Assembly (NCBI GenBank): GCA_017521465.1
Contig: JAFXCN010000025.1
Span: 35,330 to 99,329, forward strand
DNA: 64,000 bases
Origin: Clostridia bacterium
Lineage (GTDB): Bacteria > Bacillota > Clostridia > TANB77 > UBA1234
Direction: 5' to 3'
Both the position numbers and the translations under genes were made by a program. The notes beneath the pieces are model-generated. The model had not been told where the DNA came from. It searched no databases and saw nothing but the letters and a program-made list of their open reading frames with translations. Below, piece after piece: positions 36,201 through 43,941 of this stretch (positions are counted from its first letter, which is position 1; each line of letters starts with the position of its first letter).

Positions 36201-36365
36201 TTGATGTCCTTCTCTAGCTTTTATACTCTTTTTGAAAATGTCATTTTTCTTCCAAAATTCTACTACATTTTTTTCTCTTTCAACGAAATTTAAATCTGTT
36301 GAAACTTTGTTGTACAATTTTTTCACTTCATTTGTAACTTCTCCATGTGCGCATTCTTTACACAT
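33204..36365 (-). CDS. ileS: isoleucyl-tRNA synthetase, type 2
   Basis: Charges tRNA-Ile. 1053 residues, class I: HIGH motif in NGKPHIGHIETR (about residue 70) and LKMSKHKGN in place of KMSKS. The N-terminal FVEREKNVVEFWKK, the KMSKH form and the length match the eukaryote-like type 2 enzyme rather than the shorter zinc-containing type 1; members of type 2 are known to be poorly inhibited by mupirocin. Expression is controlled by a T-box leader with an isoleucine specifier. AAGGAGG precedes ATG 36365. Confidence 0.95.
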   Translation of the reverse strand: MCKECAHGEVTNEVKKLYNKVSTDLNFVEREKNVVEFWKKNDIFKKSIKAREGHQTFMFYDGPPTANGKPHIGHIETRVFKDVVPRFWTMKGYEVPRKAGWDTHGLPVELEVEKLLGINGKPEIEKYGVEPFIKQCKESVWKYKHEWEVMSDRVGFWADMEHPYVTYENNYIESVWWALKTISDKGLLYKGHKIVPYCPRCGTSLSSHEVAQGYKDVKETSCIAKFKVVNEENTYLLAWTTTPWTLPSNVALCVSPKDKYVQIKVENGERYILAEALIPSVIDGEYEQEKEWLGDELCGMQYEPLYHFVEPEEKAWYVVADNYVTLTDGTGIVHIAPAFGEDDSRVGKDNKLPFVQLVDEQGNFSKETGEWAGTFVKDADKLVLNDLEERGLLFAALPYEHSYPFCWRCDTPLLYYAIDTWFIRMSELRDRLVKNNNTVNWMPDNIKEGRFGNFLENVIDWGLSRSRYWGTPLPVWECECGHYHTIGSIEELKKLGNDVPDDIELHKPYIDEITIKCDECGKDMHRVPYVIDCWFDSGSMPFAQYHYPFENKELFEKHFPAQFISEAIDQTRGWFYTLMAISTLLFDKSPFENCLVLGHVQDKDGLKMSKHKGNVVDPWSVLDKQGADAVRWYFCASSSPWLPTRFYDDAVSEYQRKFMGTLWNTYAFYVLYADIDQFNPMEYKLEYEKLSQMDKWALSKLNSLIKFVDESMTEYKITEASRAIQDFVDELSNWYVRRCRERFWAKGMEQDKINAYMTLYTCLVTLSKVCAPFVPFMTEEIYQNLVRNVDENAPESIHLCDFPVADSNYIDEKLEENMELVLEIVTQGRACRNVSNIKNRQVLSKAYVGTKRKLDEAYYYIITEELNVKAIEFVEDASEFVSYNVKPNLKTVGPKYGKSLPKINEILRNGNGTEFVKELKANGKVTLNVGDEVVELLEEDLLVETTKSEKYVSSQENGVTVVLDIELTPELIEEGYVREYISKIQNLRKDSGFEVQNHIEMYYEGNDKLATIIENNKAQIADETLSDKIESKENDGTELDINGEKIKVKLIVC

Positions 36366-36417
36366 TTCCTCGTTCCTCCTTTAAATTATATTAATTTTCT
36401 ATGTTAGTTTTATATAT

Positions 36418-36640
36418 ACAAAAAGTTTCGCCCTATATATCTAGGACGAAACTTGAAATTCGCTATACCACCTACATACTAACATATGGATTTCCTATAA
36501 CGTGGAAAATTCGTTAAATCTTACTAAAGTTTCAGATTTAAAACTCAAAGGTGATTTTCAATGCATTTTCCGTTCTTGGGCTTCCACCATCCCCAATTCG
36601 CTATAACTTCCACATACATCTACTGTCCTTTTCAAAGTCT
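36418..36640 (-). ncRNA. T-box leader, isoleucine specifier
   Basis: Read on the minus strand: the distal loop GGTGGAAGCCC, then AAAATCACC with specifier ATC (36553-36555), the T-box AGGTGGTATAGCG (36461-36473) and a terminator hairpin AGTTTCGTCCT...AGGGCGAAACTTTTT (36418-36455). Uncharged tRNA-Ile would pair with ATC and the T-box bulge and favour the antiterminator. It directs ileS. Confidence 0.93.
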
Positions 36641-36657
36641 TTATATTCATGTTAATT

Positions 36658-36685
36658 ATTATAACATATTAATTTCATTTGTCAA
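36658..36685 (-). promoter_or_regulatory. ileS T-box promoter
   Basis: Minus-strand TTGACA (36680-36685), 16-bp spacer, perfect TATAAT (36658-36663), starting just past the RNase G stop codon. Confidence 0.8.
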
Positions 36686-36688
36686 TTG

Positions 36689-37846
36689 TTAGTTAGCAGA
36701 ATGCACCTTTTTTCTTGTCATTTCTACTAAATTTAATTTCGTAAATTCATGTATGCTTACTCTACTTCTATCTTTTTTAGCTTCTTTTCTTAATATATCT
36801 AGTATTTTTTCTTTGTGCTCTTCTGATTTCATATCGATAAAGTCTATCACTATTATTCCGCCAATGTCTTTTAGTCTTAATTGTCTCATTATTTCAATTG
36901 CCGCTTCTGAATTTACCTTAAATATTGTTGTCTCCAAATCTTCTTTTCCTGTATATTTTCCCGAATTAATATCAATTGCTGTCAATGCTTCTGTCTTATC
37001 TATTACTATTTGACCTCCACATTTTAGCCACACTTTTCTATCTTCGATTCTACTATATTCTGTATGTAATCCAAATTTTTCTAACAAGTCTTCTTCATAA
37101 AATTCAGCATCTAATTTTGTTAAATTATCTCGTATTTTTTCAAACATTGTTTTATCGTTTATATATAATTTATTCGTATTTTTATCAACTAACTCTCTCA
37201 TTATAAAGTCTATAATTTCATATCCTGAATATATTAATCTAACCGAATCATCTTTTTCATATTGATTTTTGATTTCTTGCCACAATTTAAATAATGCTAC
37301 TATATCTTCTTTTATTAGTTCTACATCAATATTTTCCGCTTCCGTTCTAACAATTGCTCCATAATTTTTTTCTAAGTTGCTTTTTACTATTTCTTTTAAT
37401 CTTTGTTTTTCACTTTCATTTTCTATTTTTTGCGAAATCGTAATAATGTTTGTTTCTGGCATTAATACGATATATTTTCCAGGCAACGTTATATGTGTAG
37501 ATATTCTCGCCCCTTTTTCGTCTGTAGGTTCTTTTTTTACTTGTACAAGTAACGGTTGACCTTCTTTTAGCACAAATGACATTTTATCATTTTGCAATTG
37601 TTTTTCCGTTACAACGTCTATTTTAGGCAATGCATCTTTTACAGATATAAACGCTCTTTTTTCTGTGCCTATATCTACAAAAGCAGCTTGCATTCCATCA
37701 ATAATTTTGTCTACTCTACATGCATATATATTACCTAATATGCTATTTGTATATTCTGTAAAAATATATCTTTCCGCTATTTTTTCATCTTCTAACACAC
37801 AAACAATTAATTGTTCTCCTTTTTTATTTACAAGTACAGATTTCAT
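36689..37846 (-). CDS. rng: ribonuclease G/E family protein, short
   Basis: 385 residues: N-terminal S1-like domain (NIYACRVDKIIDGMQAAFVDIG), then the RNase H-like catalytic part with GGIIVIDFIDMKSEEH (catalytic acidic residues) and ending LVEMTRKKVHSAN. The family normally continues with a CPxC zinc-link that builds the tetramer; here the protein stops before it. It is 15 nt from pth. A regular endoribonuclease of the RNase G type seems the best call, but oligomerisation may differ. Confidence 0.85.
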   Translation of the reverse strand: MKSVLVNKKGEQLIVCVLEDEKIAERYIFTEYTNSILGNIYACRVDKIIDGMQAAFVDIGTEKRAFISVKDALPKIDVVTEKQLQNDKMSFVLKEGQPLLVQVKKEPTDEKGARISTHITLPGKYIVLMPETNIITISQKIENESEKQRLKEIVKSNLEKNYGAIVRTEAENIDVELIKEDIVALFKLWQEIKNQYEKDDSVRLIYSGYEIIDFIMRELVDKNTNKLYINDKTMFEKIRDNLTKLDAEFYEEDLLEKFGLHTEYSRIEDRKVWLKCGGQIVIDKTEALTAIDINSGKYTGKEDLETTIFKVNSEAAIEIMRQLRLKDIGGIIVIDFIDMKSEEHKEKILDILRKEAKKDRSRVSIHEFTKLNLVEMTRKKVHSAN

Positions 37847-37861
37847 TCTATTTCCTTTCGA

Positions 37862-38419
37862 TTAATTAAATTGATTCATCACTTTTAACAGACCATTTTT
37901 TATTATCTCTACAGCTGCATCGGCCGCATTCTTTATGCTGTTTTGTATAATTTTCATTTCTTCTTCATCAAATTGTGATAACACAAACTCATATAGTTGT
38001 TGTCCATCTTTCGGCCTTCCTGCTCCAACTCTTATTCTTGGAAAATTTTGAGTTTGTAATCTTTCTGTGATATTTCTCATTCCATTATGCGTTCCTGGAC
38101 TTCCATTTGGTCTTATTCTAATTTTTCCAAATTCTATATCTATATCATCATAAATCACAACTATATCTTCTGGATTAACTTTGTAAAATTTAGCTACTTC
38201 TTGAACGCAAGTTCCGCTAAGATTCATAAATGTTTGTGGTTTAACAAGTATTATTTTCTCACCATTATACATGCCTTCTCCGACTAAGCCATTAAATTTG
38301 TTTTTATTTATATTTATATCCATAATTTCTGCTAATTTTTCTACCGCCATAAAGCCAATATTATGTCTTGTTTTTTCGTATTCTTTTCCAGGATTTCCCA
38401 ATCCAACAATAATTTTCAT
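37862..38419 (-). CDS. pth: peptidyl-tRNA hydrolase
   Basis: 185 residues, starts MKIIVGLGNPGKEYEKTRHNIGF (catalytic His in RHNIGF), contains IYDDIDIEFGKIRIR and GSPGTHNGMRNI. It rescues peptidyl-tRNA dropped by ribosomes. The frame is open to 38479, but GTGGAGGTATAC stands before ATG 38419, so the 20-residue extension is discarded. Confidence 0.96.
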   Translation of the reverse strand: MKIIVGLGNPGKEYEKTRHNIGFMAVEKLAEIMDININKNKFNGLVGEGMYNGEKIILVKPQTFMNLSGTCVQEVAKFYKVNPEDIVVIYDDIDIEFGKIRIRPNGSPGTHNGMRNITERLQTQNFPRIRVGAGRPKDGQQLYEFVLSQFDEEEMKIIQNSIKNAADAAVEIIKNGLLKVMNQFN

Positions 38420-38462
38420 GTATACCTCCACCCCTACGCAAATTAACATAAGTTTTTTGCTT

Positions 38463-38508
38463 AAAATGAGCAAAAACACTTGTCTTTTTGCTCATTTTAT
38501 AGGATAAT
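38463..38508. promoter_or_regulatory. inverted repeat with overlapping divergent promoters
   Basis: AAAATGAGCAAAAA (38463-38476) and TTTTTGCTCATTTT (38485-38498) form a perfect 14-bp inverted repeat. A + promoter TTGTCT (38480-38485) - 17 bp - GATAAT (38503-38508) starts in its loop. A possible minus promoter for pth is TTGCTC (38468-38473) - 17 bp - TATGTT (38445-38450). No transcript arrives here from outside, so it is more likely an operator than a terminator. Confidence 0.55.
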
Positions 38509-38553
38509 ATATATGTTATCTTTTGTCAATATTATGACTATTAGGGGGTAAAA

Positions 38554-41142
38554 ATGTTAACTAAAATTTTAAATTTAATAGTAACTCCATTTGAAGCAAT
38601 GCTAAAGCCATTTAAAATTAACCTTAACGAATTCTTTGCTTATATTTTTTCTATAATCTGCGTTTATCTCGCAGTCGATAGACTTTTTGAATTCGGACAT
38701 GTTTTTTTAACTGGTGAATTTGTAAATTATTGGTCTATGTGGGCATATATATTAGCAATAGCGTGTCCAGTAATTGGATTCCAACTTCTATGTGGTTCGC
38801 CTAAGAACAATACTTTAAAAGCTCCCATGCACTTTTTTGTGTTTTACTCACTTTGTCTATATGTTATTGTCATATCAATGATTTCACAATGGTCAAATGA
38901 AATAATATGGTTTCTTTTAATGCAATTAAGAAACTTTAGATATATAGCAACCAACTTACCAGAAACAATAACACCTGCTGTTGGATGTCTTTCTATCTTA
39001 GCTGCGGTTTCTACTTTTAGAACAGCTTGGGGATATTATATTGGTAATGTCGTTGATGGAGATTCAGAATGGATTGAATCTTTTGAAGAATACCCAGGTT
39101 ACAAACTAAAATCTGCAAAAAGTCAAAAAACTACTCCAGCTGCATTCTTATGCGACGCTCCAATATGTGTTGATGACAAACTTGGTGAGCTTATCTATAT
39201 TCCAGAAAAGAAAAGATTTGAAGCTATCCTCGTAGAAGGTGCTACTGGTACTGGTAAAACTGCTACAATCGTTGAACCAATGTGTGCTAACGATATTGAA
39301 AGAAAATATTTCTTTAGAGAATTAAGTAAAAAATTAGGTTATAATGCATTACAAGCTGGGCTTGCAACACTTAAAGTTCCATATAGCAATGACTTCTTAA
39401 ATAGAAACTTTACTCTATCTTTCTTAAAAGCTAGAGATAATAGAATTAACGATTACAAAGACTATGTTAAAGATATGCTTAAATATACGGATCCAGAAAC
39501 AAAAGATATGTATTACAGAGATTTAGGTTTTACATTAGTTGCTCCTGACAACGCATGTATAGAAAGAGTTAGAAAAGTTGCCGCTGCTTATAGCATGGAT
39601 GTTAGAGTTATTGATCCAATGGATCCATACTCATATGGTATAAATCCATTCATAGGAAAAGACCCTGCAAAAGTTGCAGCCATCATTTCTACAGTTTTAA
39701 AAGGTATGTATGAAGCTGATGGCGGTGGCGGAGATAATATATTCTTTGCTAGCGTTTCGCAACAGGCTTTTGAAAACTTAGCGATTTTATTAAAATTAGT
39801 TTATCCAAAAGTTCACGGCGGTGAAATCCCTACTCTTGAAGATATGCTTGATATTCTTAACAACTTTGATAAAGCTGAAGAACTTTGTGAAATTTTAAAG
39901 AAAGATCCTGAACTTGCAGAAGATTATAAATCATTAATAGGATATTTTGAGAAAAACTTCTACAAACCTCCTGTTAATATCCATGGATATGAAATTGCCT
40001 CTACATATGGTAGTGGTAGAAAAGAAACTGAAAAGTTTGTTTATGGTGCTATTACTCAATTAGATAACTTCCTTAGAAATCCTGGTATTAAAAGAGTTTT
40101 ATGCAGCAGAAATAACAATATAGATTTAGATGCTGCTCTTCAAAATGGTGAAATCATTACAGCTTGTACTAGACAAGGTGACCTTGGTGAAATACATCAA
40201 AAAGCATTTGGTATGTTTGTTATTTTGTCATTTAAAGATGCCGTACTTAGAAGACCTGGTGTTGAAGATTCTAGAACACCACACTTTATATATATAGATG
40301 AATTTCCTCTATATGTTAATAAGGATACAGAAGCATTCTTTACATTGTTTAGAAAATATCGTTGTGGAACATTAATTACAATACAGAACTTATCACAATT
40401 AACTAAAAATTCTTCACTTGCCTACTTCAAAGATGTTATTGTTACTAATACAAAAACTCAAATCGTATTTGGCGACTTAACTGCTGAAGAAAGCGAATTC
40501 TGGTCTGCAGAACTTGGTGAATACAAGAAATGGGATTATAAGGCGAAAAAGATTTATGATACTCATTCTGATGATGGAGATAAAGCACAAACTGAAGCAT
40601 TGATGGCAGAAAAGAAAGTTTCAGAAAGACATTATAAGGCAGGTAAAATATTCTCGCTTAAATTTAAACAATGTGTTTACAAGACAAAAAATGCTAGCGG
40701 AAAAACCATTGTTGGTAGAGGTAATACAGACTTTATAAAGAGTTCTTATTACGAAGAACACAAATGTGCTAAATATAATTTCGAAATATTTGGTAATTCA
40801 TCAGAAAATAATGATAAAACTACAGAAGCAATAAATACTAATAACACTTTCTTTAGTGGAAATGATATGCCAGAATCAATGGTATTATCAAATGATCAAA
40901 ATGTTATCGATGTTACAGGAAGCAAAGTTTCAGCAGATGGATTCGGAGAATTAAAAACAACTTCTTCCTCTACTTCTGATACTGATATCTTTATTGATTT
41001 GAATAATGATGGAATAAATGATCTTTCTTATGCTAAAACATTAAAGAAAAATTCTGGTACTGATGATGATTCAAATTCTAGCGGAATATTTAAAATCGAT
41101 GATGTTTCAGATGGTGATTCAATAATTATAGAATATAAATAA
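38554..41142 (+). CDS. VirD4/TraG-type P-loop ATPase, stand-alone
   Basis: 862-residue membrane-anchored ATPase. Four or five hydrophobic segments lie in residues 25-170. Walker A GATGTGKT is at 229-236 and Walker B in HFIYIDEFPLYV with D582-E583, followed by QNLSQLTKNS typical of the type IV coupling-protein motor. The C-terminal 120 residues are Ser/Thr/Asn-rich with a calcium-loop-like DLNNDGINDL at 815-824. No relaxase, VirB4, VirB6 or integrase is near; the gene stands alone between pth and a convergent coaB-like gene. It has AGGGGG before ATG 38554. Substrate unknown. Confidence 0.85.
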   Translation: MLTKILNLIVTPFEAMLKPFKINLNEFFAYIFSIICVYLAVDRLFEFGHVFLTGEFVNYWSMWAYILAIACPVIGFQLLCGSPKNNTLKAPMHFFVFYSLCLYVIVISMISQWSNEIIWFLLMQLRNFRYIATNLPETITPAVGCLSILAAVSTFRTAWGYYIGNVVDGDSEWIESFEEYPGYKLKSAKSQKTTPAAFLCDAPICVDDKLGELIYIPEKKRFEAILVEGATGTGKTATIVEPMCANDIERKYFFRELSKKLGYNALQAGLATLKVPYSNDFLNRNFTLSFLKARDNRINDYKDYVKDMLKYTDPETKDMYYRDLGFTLVAPDNACIERVRKVAAAYSMDVRVIDPMDPYSYGINPFIGKDPAKVAAIISTVLKGMYEADGGGGDNIFFASVSQQAFENLAILLKLVYPKVHGGEIPTLEDMLDILNNFDKAEELCEILKKDPELAEDYKSLIGYFEKNFYKPPVNIHGYEIASTYGSGRKETEKFVYGAITQLDNFLRNPGIKRVLCSRNNNIDLDAALQNGEIITACTRQGDLGEIHQKAFGMFVILSFKDAVLRRPGVEDSRTPHFIYIDEFPLYVNKDTEAFFTLFRKYRCGTLITIQNLSQLTKNSSLAYFKDVIVTNTKTQIVFGDLTAEESEFWSAELGEYKKWDYKAKKIYDTHSDDGDKAQTEALMAEKKVSERHYKAGKIFSLKFKQCVYKTKNASGKTIVGRGNTDFIKSSYYEEHKCAKYNFEIFGNSSENNDKTTEAINTNNTFFSGNDMPESMVLSNDQNVIDVTGSKVSADGFGELKTTSSSTSDTDIFIDLNNDGINDLSYAKTLKKNSGTDDDSNSSGIFKIDDVSDGDSIIIEYK

Positions 41143-41181
41143 GAAAAGAACTTAAATATAATTTTCCTATTATAAAAAATA

Positions 41182-41221
41182 AAAACCTGATAAACTTTTA
41201 GATTTATCAGGTTTTATTTTT
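41182..41221. terminator. bidirectional terminator after the VirD4-like gene
   Basis: AAAACCTGATAAA (41182-41194) / TTTATCAGGTTTT (41203-41215) then ATTTTT, between convergent genes. Confidence 0.88.
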
Positions 41222-41263
41222 AATATCATATTAATAAATATTAATTCTTACGATGCTTCTAAA

Positions 41264-42031
41264 TTAAAACAAAATATTCGTCAGAGACTCTGCAATTTCT
41301 TTTTTAGTATTACATTCTGTTACTACTCCATTGCTATCTAAAATCATCGCCCAATGCTTACCGTTACCAATCTTAGACAAATCGTTGGCAACGATATAAT
41401 TAGCATCATTTTTAACTCTAAGCCTGGTTGCAACTTCGTTTAGTTCGTTCTTATCGACACCATCCAGCAACTTAAATCCTACCAGTGTTACATCAGGAGC
41501 CATTTTTTTGATAAGTCCGATAACCTTTGGCGTAAGCCCTAGCATAGTCATCAAATGTGGCTCATAAGAAGAAATTTTCGTATCATTGTTGCAAACCGCA
41601 CTTGGGTTTTCAAAAATTTTCAAGAGTCTTTCTTTAGTAATGTCTTCTTTGCACGCAGCAGTTTGAATGGTTTCAAAAATTTCATCAATCAAATCTTCAG
41701 CCCTAATTACATATTTACCCAAATAGTCACCAACTGCAGCAGAATGAATCATAATATGAATCTCTTGTTCAGAAAAAATTTTTCTAAGTGCATCAATCAA
41801 ATCTTGCGTAGATTCAACAGTTACATATACAATCTTGTCGCTTTCAATTCTAGGTTTACGCGTCATCTTTGTAGAGATATAGAAAATAGTTCCAATCTCA
41901 TCAAATTTTCTCTCCAACAAAGTTTCACCAATAATACTTCCAAGCGCACCTGTAGACATGTTTGTAATCTTCATTACAGAATCAATTCGTTCATTGGTAG
42001 GCCCGGCAGTGATGATAACATTTTTCTTCAT
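41264..42031 (-). CDS. coaB: phosphopantothenate-cysteine ligase-like (CoaB)
   Basis: 255 residues beginning MKKNVIITAGPTNERIDSV, with ITNMSTGALG (nucleotide-binding loop), IHSAAVGDY and VGFKLL. This is the CoaB fold of coenzyme A synthesis: coupling of 4'-phosphopantothenate and cysteine. It resembles the stand-alone streptococcal form; no CoaC decarboxylase is fused. The start lies 2 nt downstream of the nitrilase-like gene stop, so the two are one operon, opposite a LysR regulator. Confidence 0.8.
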   Translation of the reverse strand: MKKNVIITAGPTNERIDSVMKITNMSTGALGSIIGETLLERKFDEIGTIFYISTKMTRKPRIESDKIVYVTVESTQDLIDALRKIFSEQEIHIMIHSAAVGDYLGKYVIRAEDLIDEIFETIQTAACKEDITKERLLKIFENPSAVCNNDTKISSYEPHLMTMLGLTPKVIGLIKKMAPDVTLVGFKLLDGVDKNELNEVATRLRVKNDANYIVANDLSKIGNGKHWAMILDSNGVVTECNTKKEIAESLTNILF

Positions 42032-42033
42032 TG

Positions 42034-42900
42034 TTATTCCCTCCTTATATCTTCCACAACGATATCTCTTGGATTGTTTAAGTAACTATCGCTTCTACCA
42101 AATCTACTTAATTCTTCAGCAAATACAAATTTACCAAAAAGAAATTGAGCCTTCACATCTGACATTGATAGAATATGAGATACATTTTGTTTTGACTCTA
42201 TATTTTGTTCTCTAAGCCATTCTTTTTCATGAATTGAAACAGGCCCATAAATATAACTTTTTCCATCAGCATATTTTTTACCTTGGTAAGTTCCTACACA
42301 GTTCAAAACAAAAGTATATATTCTTTCATTGTGATTATGAATACATACTGTCTCTTCTTCAAAAACTCTAGTGTTCGAATTAGAGCAAATTGCAAATATT
42401 CCAAACAAACCATTATTAAGTCCTCTATTCCTCGCAATATAATATGCAGCATGATAATATTCCATGCAATTCAAAATATAGATTTTCTTTCCTTTAATCC
42501 AAAAAGAATGTTGTTCCAATTGTTCACTAATAAATTCTTCAGGCGGACAAAATGAAATTTTTCTAGCCATCGGTTCTGCACCAGATGCATATCCTTTTGC
42601 GATTTCATACTTCATTCCATCCGCGAACACCACTGTAGTATTAATGCATTCTTTGTAAAAACTGCCCGCCACAATTATTCTAGTTCTTGATAGTTCTTGA
42701 TATTCTTTTTCAAATTTAGGCACATATGTCATCTCTGGAAACAAACTAATATCAGGACCATATTCTCTTATTACCTCTAAACAATTTTCTATTTGTTTTA
42801 AAGCTTCATTCGTTTCAACTAAATATTCCTCTCGACTATCACATTTTAATTCTACACTCAGTTGAAACATTGCAACTGATAAATAGTTATTTACCAGCAT
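42034..42900 (-). CDS. nitrilase-superfamily carbon-nitrogen hydrolase
   Basis: 288 residues. The catalytic triad of the superfamily can be placed: Glu56 in SLFPEMTYV, Lys102 in YEIAKGYA, Cys145 in ILNCMEYYHA. Members hydrolyse amides or nitriles (amidases, beta-ureidopropionase, pantetheinase and others). The substrate is not evident. Being joined to a CoaB-like gene suggests a pantothenate or pantetheine-related amide, but that is inference only. AGGAG stands 7-9 nt before ATG 42900. Confidence 0.7.
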   Translation of the reverse strand: MLVNNYLSVAMFQLSVELKCDSREEYLVETNEALKQIENCLEVIREYGPDISLFPEMTYVPKFEKEYQELSRTRIIVAGSFYKECINTTVVFADGMKYEIAKGYASGAEPMARKISFCPPEEFISEQLEQHSFWIKGKKIYILNCMEYYHAAYYIARNRGLNNGLFGIFAICSNSNTRVFEEETVCIHNHNERIYTFVLNCVGTYQGKKYADGKSYIYGPVSIHEKEWLREQNIESKQNVSHILSMSDVKAQFLFGKFVFAEELSRFGRSDSYLNNPRDIVVEDIRRE

Positions 42901-42928
42901 ATATATTACTCCTTTCTTTATTTGATAA

Positions 42929-42961
42929 TTGAATTATATAGCGTTCTATGATATAATTCAA
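42929..42961. promoter_or_regulatory. palindromic overlapping divergent promoters
   Basis: TTGAATTATAT (42929-42939) and ATATAATTCAA (42951-42961) are perfect inverted repeats 11 bp apart. On both strands they read TTGAAT - 17 bp - TATAAT, so each arm holds the -35 of one promoter overlapping the -10 of the other. One serves the LysR gene (+), the other the nitrilase-coaB genes (-). Confidence 0.85.
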
Positions 42962-43001
42962 ATATATATTATTTATATTAATTATAACTGGAGGTTATAA
43001 C

Positions 43002-43892
43002 ATGGAAATTAATTACGAAGCATATAAAATATTCTACGCTGTAGCAATTCATGGTAGTATCAGCAAAGCAGCCGATGCTTTATATATTTCTCAGCCCGCA
43101 ATCACAAAATGTATTCAAAAACTAGAATCAGAGCTTGAAATAACTCTATTTAACAGAAGTCCAAAAGGTGTTACTTTAACTGAAAACGGAAAGGTGTTTT
43201 TCGATTTTATAAAAAATGGAGTTGAAAGTTTTATGAACGGCGAACACAAACTATCTTCACTAAAAAATTTAGATTCCGGTGTAATTAAAATAGGCGCAAG
43301 TGCTACCGTTACCAAATATTTTTTGCTTCCCTTTATTGAAAAATTTCATAATCTATATCCAAATATAGACATTTCAATTACTAATCATTTAACACACACT
43401 TTAATTTCTTTGTTAAAGAACGGAAGTCTTGATCTTTTAATTGTCAATCTTCCAACTGAAAGCGATAACACATTACAAATCACTCCTTGTTGTACTTTAA
43501 ATGATTGCTTTGCAGGAAATATAAAATATAAGAATCAAATTAATAAAAAAATTTCTATAGGAGAATTGGTTGAAAAGTATCCTATTATCACTCAAAAAGA
43601 GCCATCAAATACTAGAAGATTTTTAAATTCAATAATGACAAAGAATAATATAAATTTTCATCCTAAGTTTGAGATTGTCAGCTATGGATTAGTAAAAGAC
43701 TTCGCAAAAATTGGTATGGGGATTTCCTATATCACAAAAGAATTTGCCACAGATGAACTTGAAAATAAACTTCTTTTCGAAATTCCTACAAAAGAAAAAA
43801 TCCCTCAAAGAGGCTTGGGCCTAGTCGTTCCCAAAAACACAATTACAAGTTTTGCTACTCAAAAATTAATTGATTTAATTTTAAAAAAATAA
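43002..43892 (+). CDS. LysR-type transcriptional regulator
   Basis: 296 residues: N-terminal winged helix MEINYEAYKIFYAVA...SISKAADALYISQPAIT (helix-turn-helix about 18-38), then a co-inducer-binding domain of the PBP2 type. It is divergent from the nitrilase-coaB pair, the usual LysR arrangement. Control of itself and these genes through the palindrome at 42929-42961 is likely but not proven. TGGAGGT precedes ATG 43002. Confidence 0.9.
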   Translation: MEINYEAYKIFYAVAIHGSISKAADALYISQPAITKCIQKLESELEITLFNRSPKGVTLTENGKVFFDFIKNGVESFMNGEHKLSSLKNLDSGVIKIGASATVTKYFLLPFIEKFHNLYPNIDISITNHLTHTLISLLKNGSLDLLIVNLPTESDNTLQITPCCTLNDCFAGNIKYKNQINKKISIGELVEKYPIITQKEPSNTRRFLNSIMTKNNINFHPKFEIVSYGLVKDFAKIGMGISYITKEFATDELENKLLFEIPTKEKIPQRGLGLVVPKNTITSFATQKLIDLILKK

Positions 43893-43904
43893 ATATATGC
43901 AAAA

Positions 43905-43941
43905 AGCGATACAAAATTTAATTTTGTATCGCTCTATTTTT
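43905..43941. terminator. bidirectional terminator
   Basis: AGCGATACAAAAT-TTA-ATTTTGTATCGCT then CTATTTTTT, between the LysR gene and the convergent winged-helix gene. Confidence 0.9.

Noticed and set aside
33419-36293. Several Leu/Ile/His-rich frames on the + strand
   Set aside because: Antisense shadows of ileS caused by codon bias.
38463-38498. Terminator between pth and the VirD4-like gene
   Set aside because: Both genes are transcribed away from it, so there is no message to end; it is treated as an operator candidate.
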